Assembly (NCBI GenBank): GCA_038868075.1
Contig: JAWBXB010000007.1
Coordinates: 1-64,000 of the forward strand
Reading direction: 5' to 3'
Source: Candidatus Bathyarchaeia archaeon
GTDB taxonomy: Archaea > Thermoproteota > Bathyarchaeia > Bathyarchaeales > DTEX01
Length of the DNA stretch: 64,000 nt
Part shown: positions 27,704 to 37,348 of the stretch, piece by piece
How positions within the stretch are numbered: position 1 is the stretch's first letter
How the letters are laid out: each line of letters starts with the position of its first letter
The notes under the pieces: model-generated
Told to the model about the DNA's origin: nothing
Seen by the model: the letters and a program-made list of their open reading frames with translations, nothing else
The model's database searches: none
Program-made: the position numbers and the translations under genes

Positions 27704-27988
27704 CTACGTAAATACTGGAACTAAAATTAAAACGTCAACTAATAATAGGAGAAGAATAACTAATTCCATGTAAATGTGTGAGTGATCCAATAATATCGAA
27801 TATCCGCTTATACCCTGAACTCTTCCCTCCCTTTTCAGGCTGAAAACTTTCCCCCTTGCCGCAAGTAAAACTTTAAACCTCCTATCTAATTGTCCAAAAA
27901 TTCTTGGAATAATTGTATGAAGCCCCATATATAGGTTCCCTAGAAAATTTTTCTGCTTATGAATTTCTAAATGACCTCTTATCTTCAA
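27704..27988 (-). CDS. Small C-tail-anchored protein of unknown function
   Basis: 94 residues from a TTG start. The N-terminal 65 residues are basic, and a single strongly hydrophobic segment (about 72-92) ends the protein. I do not recognise a family; the layout, a short helical part closing with one membrane helix, recalls the end of RMD1/DUF155-like proteins but the match is too weak to use. It lies 12 bp downstream of the SufB gene on the same strand and may be co-transcribed, or the frame may be chance. Confidence 0.4.
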   Translation of the reverse strand: MKIRGHLEIHKQKNFLGNLYMGLHTIIPRIFGQLDRRFKVLLAARGKVFSLKREGRVQGISGYSILLDHSHIYMELVILLLLLVDVLILVPVFT

Positions 27989-28000
27989 TATAAACTTTCG

Positions 28001-29224
28001 CTAGAGTGCGCGTCCCGTTGTTATATCGATCATTTTTTGGATTTCTCTCTCCAGATCTTTTGGCAGCCCAAATATACTGACATCCATAAATCCTCTTACT
28101 ATTAACGCTTCAGCTTCGCTCCTTGAGAATCCTCTAGCCATTAAATATTGAATTTGTTCTTCAGCTATTTTTCCAACAGCTGCTTCATGCGATAGCTCGG
28201 CGCCCTGAGCTTCAGCTACAAGCTCTGGCACAGCATATATCATAGCCTCATCAGATAATAGTAGACCTCTACATTCTAAATGAGCTTTCGTATTTTCATG
28301 CTCACCCTGCAAGAAACCTCTCGTGTATATTTGTGCCCTATCAGTCGCTATGGCTCTAGATATTATCTCTCCTCTACTCCCATCATTTTGAAGGACTATT
28401 TTTGATCCAACATCAATATATGAGTTACCCATTCCATAAATAATCGTGTTAAATCTAGCACGAGAATCCACACCCTTACAATATGCAACAGGATACATCT
28501 GTAAGCTTTTGAGAGGCTTAAGGCAAATATAATTACTCACAAATACACCTCTATCCTCAATAATTGCCCCAGATCTAGGTCTTGAATCAAAGTTTTGAGC
28601 CCAATTATGGATCATGGTAAATGTCAGCTTAGCGTCTTCTTTAATGTAAAATTCTGTTACGCCAACATGTAACCCACGTTGAACGCTAGAATGAAGTGTG
28701 CAACCAGTTATTATTTGTGCCTCTGAACCCGGCTCAGCAACTATTATATTGTGGACATTTTGGTTCAAATTCTCGGTCGATATAAAAAGGCATGCTTGTA
28801 GGGGTATCGTGACCTTCTGATCCTCAAATATTCTGATAAAGTATCCTTGATCCCACGCTAACTCTGCTAAAGCCGTATATTTATCTGTATCAACGCTAAC
28901 AATTTTCCACCAATAATCCTTCAGCCAACTATATTTTTCCAGAGCCTCCTTTGTGCTCATCACCTCAATTTTATCCTCAAAAAGTTTCTGAACAGCTCTA
29001 AAAATAACTGAGTGGTCTATTTGAAAGAAGGTTGCAGATCTACCCTCTTGCACTGGAAGAACGCCTACTTCGAGAGCTCTTTGCAGGATATCTTTTGGAA
29101 GATTTGAAATTGGACAAGGTTCCCAATTTTTAGGCTGCCTAGAATATTGGCTTATATCTAAATCCGGTCCCAGCGCAGCCGGCTTATTTATAGCTCGCAG
29201 CGCAGCGTCTTTACTTGCTGACAT
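28001..29224 (-). CDS. sufB: SufB/SufD-type Fe-S cluster scaffold protein
   Basis: About 407 residues. The SufBD beta-helix core is followed by the conserved C-terminal block ELSHEAAVGKIAEEQIQYLMARGFSRSEAEALIVRGFM, characteristic of the family. Instead of the SufB C-G-x-H loop there is ECRGLLLSDEAMIYAVPEL, so the cluster ligands differ from bacterial SufB, as in the minimal archaeal SmsBC systems. It forms a complex with the SufC ATPase and builds Fe-S clusters for the many Fe-S enzymes encoded nearby. ATG 29224 is preferred over GTG 29236; either overlaps sufC. Confidence 0.9.
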   Translation of the reverse strand: MSASKDAALRAINKPAALGPDLDISQYSRQPKNWEPCPISNLPKDILQRALEVGVLPVQEGRSATFFQIDHSVIFRAVQKLFEDKIEVMSTKEALEKYSWLKDYWWKIVSVDTDKYTALAELAWDQGYFIRIFEDQKVTIPLQACLFISTENLNQNVHNIIVAEPGSEAQIITGCTLHSSVQRGLHVGVTEFYIKEDAKLTFTMIHNWAQNFDSRPRSGAIIEDRGVFVSNYICLKPLKSLQMYPVAYCKGVDSRARFNTIIYGMGNSYIDVGSKIVLQNDGSRGEIISRAIATDRAQIYTRGFLQGEHENTKAHLECRGLLLSDEAMIYAVPELVAEAQGAELSHEAAVGKIAEEQIQYLMARGFSRSEAEALIVRGFMDVSIFGLPKDLEREIQKMIDITTGRAL

Positions 29225-29928
29225 TTCTCGCACCACGCGTAACCCTCATTAAGTATTTGACCCAGAATCCTTACTGGTGAACCAGAACAAACGATTGTGC
29301 CATTCATTAAAACGTGAGCCACATTAGCGTTAATATATTGGAGTATAACTCCTAGATGAGTAATTATTAAAGCCGAGCGATTTCTCAACATATCACTCAC
29401 AACAGCGCCTAGAATCCTCAAATTCTCAACATCAACGCCCGAATCCGGCTCATCAAGTATTATAAAATCACCCCCTTGAGCTAAAACTTGGAGCATTTCA
29501 GACTTCTTAATCTCTCCTCCTGAGAAACCTACATTTATATCCCTTTCAAGAAAACTCCGCGGAAGCTTTACTTTCGCAACAATATCATTTATTTTTTCCT
29601 CATGCGGTACCAGATATTTCAGAATGCCGCCAAGCTTAACGCCTCTAATTGCTGGTGGATTCTGAAATGCCACGCTTATACCCATTTTAACTCGTTCATT
29701 TGTTGGAAGATCGGTTATATCTTTTCCCTTAAACAATATTCTTCCTGAAACAATCCTATATACTGGAAAACCTAGAATAGCCATTATTAGGGAACTTTTA
29801 CCAGATCCATTTGGTCCGAACAAAACATGAACTTCATCCTTACGTATCTGCAGGTTTACATCATTCAATATTCTTCTCCCAGAAACCTCAACACTTAAAT
29901 TCTGCACCTCAAGTATAGTCTCTTTCAT
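29188..29928 (-). CDS. sufC: SufC ATPase of the Fe-S cluster assembly system
   Basis: About 246 residues. Walker A is GPNGSGKSSLIMAIL, the Q-loop FQNPP is followed by AIRGVKLGG, the signature is FSGGEIKKSEMLQ and Walker B is FIILDEPDSGVD. The KKSEM after the signature is diagnostic of SufC against other ABC ATPases. It is soluble and binds SufB/D. GAGGAG nine bases before ATG 29928 favours that start over ATG 29937. It is the first gene of the sufCB pair; its end overlaps sufB by about 37 bp. Confidence 0.95.
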   Translation of the reverse strand: MKETILEVQNLSVEVSGRRILNDVNLQIRKDEVHVLFGPNGSGKSSLIMAILGFPVYRIVSGRILFKGKDITDLPTNERVKMGISVAFQNPPAIRGVKLGGILKYLVPHEEKINDIVAKVKLPRSFLERDINVGFSGGEIKKSEMLQVLAQGGDFIILDEPDSGVDVENLRILGAVVSDMLRNRSALIITHLGVILQYINANVAHVLMNGTIVCSGSPVRILGQILNEGYAWCEKCQQVKTLRCEL

Positions 29929-30155
29929 AGGATTCATCTCCTCAAATAGTTAGAGCCGCGGCTAATTAATATTTTCCCTCAATTCACTCAAGCAGAATCT
30001 TCTTTCATGCGGAAAGGGCGCCTCTTAATTCTTTCCATTATTCTCAGACTTTTTCAAAACCGCTTTTAGCATTATCTACCCTAAACTCATCGCTCGCCGC
30101 TAAGGTTAATCCATACTTTTCTTTTAAAGCCAAGTCTAGAGGAGCTTAAGCCAAT

Positions 30156-31088
30156 TTAACCCATTAAGTTTAGTCTGTGTAGATGTGAGAGGAGCTCAAA
30201 TATTATCTTGGCAGCTTGTATAGCCGTTATACCAGAGTCATAGTGCGGTGTTACCTCAACAACATCAAAAGCAATTAAGCGTCGATCGCATAGTCCAAGT
30301 AAAATATCTAGAAGCATGCTTATCGTTAATCCTTCTGGCTCTGGATTTTGGACTGCTGGCGCAAATGCTGGATCTAAAACATCCATGTCAAGCGTAACAT
30401 AGATTTTATCATTCTCCCCGATACCTTCTTTAATCTCCTCCAGAATTTTCTCTAATTTCACACGCATTATTCGCTGCGTGGTTAAATATTTAATGCTGTT
30501 GTTTTCAGCGTATTGAAGTTCCTCTTTACATACAGCCCTTGTTCCGATTTCAATAATTTTTTTAGGTTTAATCTCCTCATGTATTCTACGCATAAATGTT
30601 GCATGGCATAGTTTCCTATCCATATACTCATCTCTTAGATCTAGATGCGCGTCAAAACTCACTAATATAAAGTCGCCATCAATACTTTTAGCGGCTCCAA
30701 AAGTTATCGTGTGTTCGCCCCCAATTATTATGGGGATTTTCCCGCTCCTAAATATATCTTTACAAACAAGCTCTATCCTTTTCATAGTCTCATCAATATT
30801 TCCGCTTACATGAAGATCTCCTGCATCATGAATATTCAGGTCCTCAATATCAACCCCTGACCTAAAACTATATGTTTCAATATTGAGCGATGCCTCCCTA
30901 ATTGCTGAAGGTGCAAATCTAGCCCCGGGGCGAAATGTACTAGTAGTATCGAAGGGTACGCCGAAAACAACATATTTCGCTGATTCAATCTCCTTCTGGT
31001 AGCCACTGAAATACATCATTGGGGATATGAAGAGATTTAAGTTGTTCAAATCTTTTCCGCCTCTTATCCTTGAAGATTTATAAGCCAT
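30156..31088 (-). CDS. speB: Agmatinase / ureohydrolase family
   Basis: 310 residues. Both Mn-binding signatures are present: IIGGEHTIT and SFDAHLDLRDEYMDRKLCHAT, then YVTLDMDVLDPAFAPAVQNPEPEGLT. The spacing and the PEPEG end fit archaeal agmatinases (agmatine to putrescine and urea) more than arginases, though the substrate is not proven. It is monocistronic; about 220 bp separate it from sufC, and a small divergent membrane-protein gene lies upstream. Confidence 0.88.
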   Translation of the reverse strand: MAYKSSRIRGGKDLNNLNLFISPMMYFSGYQKEIESAKYVVFGVPFDTTSTFRPGARFAPSAIREASLNIETYSFRSGVDIEDLNIHDAGDLHVSGNIDETMKRIELVCKDIFRSGKIPIIIGGEHTITFGAAKSIDGDFILVSFDAHLDLRDEYMDRKLCHATFMRRIHEEIKPKKIIEIGTRAVCKEELQYAENNSIKYLTTQRIMRVKLEKILEEIKEGIGENDKIYVTLDMDVLDPAFAPAVQNPEPEGLTISMLLDILLGLCDRRLIAFDVVEVTPHYDSGITAIQAAKIIFELLSHLHRLNLMG

Positions 31089-31158
31089 AAGAAAATATAA
31101 TCGTAAATATCTTTCCTAAACTAAGTATGAGTAAACCTTTAATGGAAGTGCCGATAGA

Positions 31159-31560
31159 ATGAGCAGCAATAGCGAAAAAGTAAGTCGCCCCAGATCTTTA
31201 CTTATTATAGCTCTTCTTTATTTTATTACTGGCGCCATGTTGCTTTCTTATTTCATTATCACATTATTGTCTTACTTCACCCAGTCGTCTTACTTGCCCT
31301 TCCATTTAGCGTTAATTAGCGCCCTCAACATGTTTTCCTCCTACAGCATAATTAGGGCAAGGAGATGGACGATTTACGTGGTCACGCTGACGTCTCTAGT
31401 AGGCATTATATTTGGCCTAATTACGTTAGCCGCCATAAGTAGCCCTTTTAGCCCTGATGTAATAAGTATATTAATTTTGTTAGGTTTAGGCGCCTACGTT
31501 CCTTTCTTATTAATTTCACTGATACTTGTAGCTCTCAATAGAAGTAAATTCTCAAAATAA
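31159..31560 (+). CDS. Small four-helix membrane protein
   Basis: 133 residues with four predicted membrane helices (about 13-35, 45-62, 70-92, 103-126). No family recognised. It is divergent from agmatinase with a 70-bp shared upstream region, and is followed 56 bp later by another uncharacterised membrane protein. Confidence 0.65.
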   Translation: MSSNSEKVSRPRSLLIIALLYFITGAMLLSYFIITLLSYFTQSSYLPFHLALISALNMFSSYSIIRARRWTIYVVTLTSLVGIIFGLITLAAISSPFSPDVISILILLGLGAYVPFLLISLILVALNRSKFSK

Positions 31561-31616
31561 AACTATAAAAACCAAACTAATTTATTCTAGCGTAACAATA
31601 AGATTATTGAGGAGCC

Positions 31617-32228
31617 ATGTATTCTCTTAAGTTACCCTCAAGATACCAAAAATTTATTAGGGCACCAGCCAGTTGGCTTCATGAAGCATTATCCCAAATT
31701 TCAAGCGAAGTAATTGAGGAAAAGAATGAAAAAAGACTTTTTAAAATCAATATTGGCAGAGGGACTGGTGTTACGCTTAAAATAAGGCTTATGCCTGAGG
31801 GAGACGTAAGCTCTCTTGAGTTTATCTTTATTTATCATAGGCTTGTCTTTATGTCACTTGCCTCCATCATAATATTTATTGGGTTGAGTCTTCTTCTTCG
31901 CTCACCTATTCCATTGATTGGACTAATAATCATTCCCATGATGATTTATAGCGTTAGCTCCAAAATAGATAGTTTTCTAAACAATTTTAACAGTGTCCTA
32001 GCTGGATTGGAAAGTGAGCATGTTCGCAGAAAGCTTACGGAGGATCGGATTAGATGGCAACGTGAACCAAAAAATATTGACGATCTCTATAGGAGATTAT
32101 GCAATAAATATATTAAGATTTGGGGGAGCACCTACGCCCTAGAATATAAAATAAATGAGTACCAGAAGCAGGGACTATTAAGAGATGAAGCCATAAGGAA
32201 AATATCTGAAGAAGAAGGAATTTTTTAG
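31617..32228 (+). CDS. Two-helix membrane protein with cytoplasmic ends
   Basis: 203 residues. An N-terminal soluble part of about 75 residues is followed by a hairpin of two membrane helices (about 79-95 and 97-115). A helical C-terminal part ends with QKQGLLRDEAIRKISEEEG, an HTH-like or capping helix pattern. No family recognised. It converges with the next gene, overlapping by four bases. Confidence 0.65.
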   Translation: MYSLKLPSRYQKFIRAPASWLHEALSQISSEVIEEKNEKRLFKINIGRGTGVTLKIRLMPEGDVSSLEFIFIYHRLVFMSLASIIIFIGLSLLLRSPIPLIGLIIIPMMIYSVSSKIDSFLNNFNSVLAGLESEHVRRKLTEDRIRWQREPKNIDDLYRRLCNKYIKIWGSTYALEYKINEYQKQGLLRDEAIRKISEEEGIF

Positions 32229-32941
32229 GCAGATTTCCGTCTTTTACCATATCTGACGTATATTATTGTGAGGATAGAGACAGTCCAAGCAGTAATATTT
32301 TGACAAATTAGATATTTCCACGTGATACTAAGACCGGAGAACGCATCACTAAATGGCTTAACTAAACCCAAAAGAGCAGTTCTAAAAGATGCTGCAAATA
32401 AGCCTAAAGCATTCGTTAATAATGAATTGATTTGCCTAGACCATAAAATTAGGCTCCTGAAAAAGGCATTATTCCAATAAAGGTTCACCGCAAATTCGTA
32501 GGGGGCGGATGGATTCACTAAAATGAACGTGATGAGAAGTGAAAATGCAAATAAAAGCGCGATAGATAGAGATCTAACATAAATTGATTGAGATAAACTG
32601 ATTATTTTAAGCGATGCAATCTCACCGCCCATCTTTCCAGCCTTTGCCAATAATACATTCTTAGCGCGAATTTTAGAGAAGTTTCTTTCAAATTGAATCC
32701 AGCTAAATAAAGCGATCGCGATGACATTCAATGGAATCAAGTACAGTAGTATGCTCACATAAATTTGAAATAATTCATCTTCAAATGAGACTTTAAGTAA
32801 AGCGGGATCAGTTAACCCCCTATAGATAAAGTCCGTCACTAACATATACTGAAGTAAAATAATTATGGATAAATATAGCGCATATGTACCAGCAATTTTT
32901 AAGTTAATTTTAGGTTTCCTAGGAGACAAATGCTTCACCAA
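32225..32941 (-). CDS. Polytopic membrane protein of unknown function
   Basis: 238 residues with about five hydrophobic segments (near 15-38, 52-80, 118-142, 150-185, 205-230). The N-terminus is basic (KHLSPRKPKINLK). No family recognised. It converges with the preceding membrane protein gene and is followed downstream on the other side by the hox operon after a 60-bp gap, without evident functional link. Confidence 0.6.
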   Translation of the reverse strand: MVKHLSPRKPKINLKIAGTYALYLSIIILLQYMLVTDFIYRGLTDPALLKVSFEDELFQIYVSILLYLIPLNVIAIALFSWIQFERNFSKIRAKNVLLAKAGKMGGEIASLKIISLSQSIYVRSLSIALLFAFSLLITFILVNPSAPYEFAVNLYWNNAFFRSLILWSRQINSLLTNALGLFAASFRTALLGLVKPFSDAFSGLSITWKYLICQNITAWTVSILTIIYVRYGKRRKSA

Positions 32942-33000
32942 AAACTATTTTCTCGATTGATAGAAATATAGGGAATTCTTAAAATTTTAGCTTTTAACTC

Positions 33001-34440
33001 TCATTGTGCTAACCTATCTATAAGTCTTCCCGTCGAATCGTACAATTCAATTACTAGAGATGTGGTATTCCATGAGTGCGTTGCGCAGCTTAAGCACGGG
33101 TCTAACGCTCGTATTATCGCTTCAACTCTATTTAATAGTCCTTCGCTTATTTTTTTCCCATTTAAATACTTCTTTGCTACCTGTGTTATAGCCATATTAA
33201 ATGCTAGATTATTATGCTCTGTTGCAATTATTAAATTAGCCCAATTAACTAAGCCATGCCTATTAATCTTATAATGGTGTATGAGTATGCCCCTAGGTGC
33301 CTCAGCAACACCAACACCCTCATATTTGTTGACAGAGGCTTTAGCTTGAACATGATCGGAGTATGTTTCCGGATCCTCTAAAATCTCCAAAATCTTTTCC
33401 ATGCAGAATAATATCTCAATCAGGCGCGCATAATGATATAACATAGTATTTTGGACAATGCCATTTCTACCCCACTTTCTAAATTCCTCTAATTCTCTAT
33501 CCGCTAGCGGTGTGCCGCATCGTGAGATTATGTTAAGTCTCGCCAGTGGACCAACCCTATAACTACCCCTTGGGTATCCTAATGGCTTATAGTATGGAAA
33601 TTTCATATATGACCATGGCTCAACAGCTTCCCCAATATACTCATAGTACTTTCTTGGATCAATCTGGTCAGCAACTATTTGACCCCTCTCATCAACAACT
33701 CTTATTAACCCATCATAATGTTCCAATTCACCTTTAGGTGTAACCAAACCCATGTAATAAGTTGGGAAATCACCAAAATCCTCAATCTCTCCGCCCATCT
33801 TTTCTAAGATATTTTTAAACCTAGAGATGTTTTCAAGCGTGATTCTTAAAGCATTATTGTACTCGCTCAGAATTCTTTCACTTTTTTCCTTTGTAAACGG
33901 TTTAGCTACGCCTCCAGGAACAATCCATTCGCTTGAATGTATTCTTTTACCAGCCAAATACTCGATTATTTTCTGCCCAAAGGCTCTGAGAGCTATTCCT
34001 TGCTTAACTATGTCTGGATGTTTCTCCATAAGTCCAAAAACATTTCTCTTAAGAGGATCCGAATCCATGCCTAAAAGGAAGTCTGGTAAGGATAGAAAGA
34101 AGAAGCTTAATGTATGTGACTGAATTATCTGCCCCATATGCATCAGGCGTCTTAGAAGCTCAGCAGTTCTAGGTATGCTTACAGCTAATATATCGTCACA
34201 TGCCTTTACAGAGGCTAGAAGATGACTCACTGGACAGATACCACAAGTTCTTGACATTATGCTTGGCATCTCATAAAAGGGTCTCCCTTCGCAGAATTTT
34301 TCAAAGCCACGAAAATCTGCTACATGCAATCTAGCCTCTTTAACGCTCCCGTCATCTGATAGGTGAATTATTACTTTAGCATGCCCCTCAATCCTAGTTA
34401 TCGGGTCTATTTCTATTAGATTTTCTCCTTTCTTAACCAT
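33001..34440 (-). CDS. hoxH: [NiFe]-hydrogenase large subunit, group 3d type
   Basis: 479 residues. The L1 motif SRTCGICPVSH supplies Cys66 and Cys69; the L2 motif DPCLSCATH supplies Cys449 and Cys452, together holding the Ni-Fe(CN)2CO site. A 24-residue tail follows His455, to be removed by a maturation protease. ITRIEGHAKV near residue 15 is the usual start of large subunits. It is the last gene of hoxEFUYH and overlaps hoxY by eight bases. It catalyses H2 oxidation and evolution in the cytoplasm, coupled to NAD(P) through the HoxEFU diaphorase. Confidence 0.95.
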   Translation of the reverse strand: MVKKGENLIEIDPITRIEGHAKVIIHLSDDGSVKEARLHVADFRGFEKFCEGRPFYEMPSIMSRTCGICPVSHLLASVKACDDILAVSIPRTAELLRRLMHMGQIIQSHTLSFFFLSLPDFLLGMDSDPLKRNVFGLMEKHPDIVKQGIALRAFGQKIIEYLAGKRIHSSEWIVPGGVAKPFTKEKSERILSEYNNALRITLENISRFKNILEKMGGEIEDFGDFPTYYMGLVTPKGELEHYDGLIRVVDERGQIVADQIDPRKYYEYIGEAVEPWSYMKFPYYKPLGYPRGSYRVGPLARLNIISRCGTPLADRELEEFRKWGRNGIVQNTMLYHYARLIEILFCMEKILEILEDPETYSDHVQAKASVNKYEGVGVAEAPRGILIHHYKINRHGLVNWANLIIATEHNNLAFNMAITQVAKKYLNGKKISEGLLNRVEAIIRALDPCLSCATHSWNTTSLVIELYDSTGRLIDRLAQ

Positions 34441-34975
34441 ACTTCGCCTTACCCTCCATATTTGGTATTCTACCTTCCAATATCTCGGTTAACACATAAT
34501 TTATGAGACCCGCCGAGGGCGGGCAGCCTGGAATAAAGTAGTCAACTTTAACAATCTCGTTTAGTGGGCATGCACGCCTCAGTAGTTTCGGAATATCAAC
34601 CGGTATTGTTGGATTTTCATCAGCCAATTCTATATATGCTCTACGGAGAACCTCCTCAGAGCCGTTATCTAGGGTATTTCTTAGTGCCGTCACATTTCCA
34701 GTTACTGCGCAGTCCCCGATGGCTATAAGTATCCTTGTACGCTCCCTAACGGTCTTGAGCAGGTTTAGCTGATTCTCGTTCCCGACTGCTCCCTCAACAA
34801 TTGTTACATCAACATTTTCTGGGAATTCTTTAATGTCCATAAGTGGGCTATAAACTAAATTTATCTTTTCAGCGAGCTCCAGTAGGCGCTCATCTTGGTC
34901 TAGGAATGACATGTGGCAGCCTGAGCAGCCGCTGAGCCAGACCGTTGCAAAATTAATCTTCCCACTTCTAACCAT
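34433..34975 (-). CDS. hoxY: [NiFe]-hydrogenase small subunit
   Basis: 180 residues, the short form typical of group 3 soluble hydrogenases. WLSGCSGCHMSFLD gives the first two proximal-cluster Cys; IAIGDCAVTGN and FIPGCPPSAGLINYVL give the others, so one [4Fe-4S] cluster is expected. There is no signal peptide or medial/distal cluster domain. It sits between hoxU (one base apart) and hoxH (overlap). Confidence 0.94.
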   Translation of the reverse strand: MVRSGKINFATVWLSGCSGCHMSFLDQDERLLELAEKINLVYSPLMDIKEFPENVDVTIVEGAVGNENQLNLLKTVRERTRILIAIGDCAVTGNVTALRNTLDNGSEEVLRRAYIELADENPTIPVDIPKLLRRACPLNEIVKVDYFIPGCPPSAGLINYVLTEILEGRIPNMEGKAKYG

Positions 34976-34976
34976 T

Positions 34977-35684
34977 TCATCTTCGCCTCCTAGTCACTAT
35001 GAAGTTGGCTATATCTTTATTCTTAGTTTCAGAGATCGGCTTGTCCCTCACATATATTGCTCCAACGGGACAGACCCTAGCGCATTTGCGGCATGATGTA
35101 CATGAGGAGGATGAACCCCAGTCATCATCCATGTCTATAATTATCTGCGAGTCTTTCCCCCTAGCCTTTATATCCAGTGTGTGGACACCCTCTATCTCAT
35201 CGCATACCCTAACACAGCGAGTGCACAGAATACACCTATTATTATCTATAACTAAGAAGTCATGTGTCAAATCTATCTTCTGTCTAGCCCACTCCCGCTC
35301 TACCCTCAGGCGGTCGACACCTAATTCCTTCGCTAAATCTTGCAGCTCACAATTACCATTTGCAACGCATACAGCGCATATGTGAGGCTTCTCTGAGAGC
35401 AACAGCTCTATAGTCATCTTCCTATACTTCTTCAGCTTATCAGAGTCCGTGATCACCTCCATACCATTACTGACTGGTGTCGTGCACGCTGGGAAAAGCC
35501 TAGGTGAGCCTTTAACCTCAACTATGCAGAGGCGGCAGCCACCATAACTGCTTAACCCCTCTAGATAACATAGTGTTGGGATTCTTATTCCGACCCTATT
35601 TGCAGCACTAAGAATAGTCTCCCCCTCATAGGCGGTGACCTCAATACCGTTAATCTTCAACTTAACGGTTCCGGCGCCACTCAT
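34977..35684 (-). CDS. hoxU: Hydrogenase diaphorase electron-transfer subunit HoxU
   Basis: About 235 residues. An N-terminal plant-type [2Fe-2S] domain (CYLEGLSSYGGCRLC and CTTPV) is followed by the His-Cys3 domain HICAVCVANGNCELQDL, and two ferredoxin clusters in NRCILCTRCVRVC and CTSCRKCARVCPVGA. This is the NuoG N-terminal module used by HoxU. It passes electrons between HoxF and HoxY. ATG 35684 has GGAGG upstream; a GTG at 35690 overlaps the hoxF stop. Confidence 0.93.
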   Translation of the reverse strand: MSGAGTVKLKINGIEVTAYEGETILSAANRVGIRIPTLCYLEGLSSYGGCRLCIVEVKGSPRLFPACTTPVSNGMEVITDSDKLKKYRKMTIELLLSEKPHICAVCVANGNCELQDLAKELGVDRLRVEREWARQKIDLTHDFLVIDNNRCILCTRCVRVCDEIEGVHTLDIKARGKDSQIIIDMDDDWGSSSSCTSCRKCARVCPVGAIYVRDKPISETKNKDIANFIVTRRRR

Positions 35685-35689
35685 CCCCA

Positions 35690-37345
35690 CTAAGCCTCCT
35701 CCACGATCTCCCGTCGGAGTTTATAGCATTTCCCAGCAGGGCACCTCTTATCAACAATGTGAGCTACATATTCATCCTTAAAGTAGCGCAAGGTTGTTAA
35801 GACGGGATTCGGGGCTGTTTGGCCTAAACCGCACAAGCTTACGTCCCTCACATATCCACCTAAATCGTTTAGGAGGTCTAAATCTTCTAATCGCCCTTCC
35901 CCCCTCATGATCCTCTCAAGAATATCTCTCATCTTAAGAAGCCCAACCCTACATGGGACACACTTACCACATGACTCATCAACACAGAAGTCTGTGAAGA
36001 ACCATGCCGTATCCACCATACATGATTCATCATCTATCACAACTATGCCGCCGGAGCCCATTATAGCCCCCGCCTTAGTCAAAGACTCATAATCAATTGG
36101 GAGGTCAAGCAGACTCTCGGGGAGGCATCCACCAGAGGGGCCGCCAACCAGAACCGCCTTAAATCTTCTTCCAGCTGGAACTCCACCTCCTATCTCAAAG
36201 ATAACTTCTCTGAGGGTGATTCCCATCGGAACCTCTATGAGGCCAGGGTTATTAACCTTGCCAGTAAGCGAGAAACATTTTGTCCCAGTGCATTTTGGAG
36301 TCCCAATTTTGGCAAACCATCTTCCGCCATTAAATATTATGAGCGGAACATTCGCTAGGGTCTCAACATTCTGTATGAGTGTTGGCTTACCCCACAATCC
36401 GGATGTAGCCGGGTATGGTGGGCGCGGTCTAGGCATCGCCCTCCGACCCTCAATAGACGCAAGTATACCAGTCTCCTCACCAGCGACAAACGCTCCAGCA
36501 CCAAGTCTCAACTCAACATCGAAGCTGAACTCGGTCTCGAGGATACTCTTCCCTATAAGATTCATTGATTTAGCCTGCTTTAGAGCCTCCCTTAATGTTT
36601 GAACTGCTAAGGGGTATTCAGCCCTAATGTAAATGTAGCCTTTCTCAGCCCCAACAGCGTAGGCGGCTATAGCCATGCCCTCAATTATCGCGTGTGGATC
36701 AGCCTCTGCCAGGGTTCTATTTGCGAATACTCCTGGATCGCCCTCATCTAAGTTTGCCACAACATATTTCGGCGTATTTCTCTCTCTAGCCACAAAATTC
36801 CACTTCTGCCCTGTTGGGAAACCAGCACCCCCACGCCCCCTCAATCCACTCGCAGTAACCTCATCTATAACCTCTTTTGGAGTCATCTTTGTTAAGCATT
36901 TTATCAGCGCCGAATATCCGCCAGCTGCTATGTAATCTTCTATTCTAAGCGGATCTATTCTACCAGCGTTCCTAAGGACAAGCCTAAGTTGCTTCTTGAA
37001 GAAGGCTTCATTTGCATAAAGCAGCTCTCTCACCGGTTCTCCGGAAATTACGTGGTTTTTAACTATCTTTTTTGCATCCTCGGTGGTAATATTCTGGTAT
37101 AGGTAGCCGCCTGGCTCTATCAAGGCTACTGGACCAACCGAGCATGTTCCAATGCATCCAGTCCTTGAGACCTTACACTCGCCCTGAAGACCAAACACTT
37201 TAACGGCGTCCTCAAAAGCTTTAAGAACTTGTAGTGCACCGAAAGGTAGGCATCCACTAGAACAGCAAACATTTATTCTATACTTATAGGTCTTTTGCCT
37301 CTCAACCTCTTCTTTAGCGATTCTCAAAATATCCTCCGGCTTCAA
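35690..37345 (-). CDS. hoxF: NAD(P)H-oxidising diaphorase subunit HoxF
   Basis: 551 residues. The first ~110 hold a thioredoxin-like [2Fe-2S] domain (CCSSGC and RTGCIGTCSVG). The NuoF part follows: SGLRGRGGAGFPTGQKW (FMN/NADH site), NLDEGDPG, GAGAFVAGEETGILASIEG (the usual C-G-E-E-T is A-G-E-E-T), and the [4Fe-4S] motif SCGKCVPCR with CGLGQ near the end. It reduces NAD+ or NADP+ with electrons from H2, or the reverse. TTG start preceded by GGGGGATGAG; its stop touches hoxU. Confidence 0.94.
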   Translation of the reverse strand: MKPEDILRIAKEEVERQKTYKYRINVCCSSGCLPFGALQVLKAFEDAVKVFGLQGECKVSRTGCIGTCSVGPVALIEPGGYLYQNITTEDAKKIVKNHVISGEPVRELLYANEAFFKKQLRLVLRNAGRIDPLRIEDYIAAGGYSALIKCLTKMTPKEVIDEVTASGLRGRGGAGFPTGQKWNFVARERNTPKYVVANLDEGDPGVFANRTLAEADPHAIIEGMAIAAYAVGAEKGYIYIRAEYPLAVQTLREALKQAKSMNLIGKSILETEFSFDVELRLGAGAFVAGEETGILASIEGRRAMPRPRPPYPATSGLWGKPTLIQNVETLANVPLIIFNGGRWFAKIGTPKCTGTKCFSLTGKVNNPGLIEVPMGITLREVIFEIGGGVPAGRRFKAVLVGGPSGGCLPESLLDLPIDYESLTKAGAIMGSGGIVVIDDESCMVDTAWFFTDFCVDESCGKCVPCRVGLLKMRDILERIMRGEGRLEDLDLLNDLGGYVRDVSLCGLGQTAPNPVLTTLRYFKDEYVAHIVDKRCPAGKCYKLRREIVEEA

Positions 37346-37348
37346 AAC

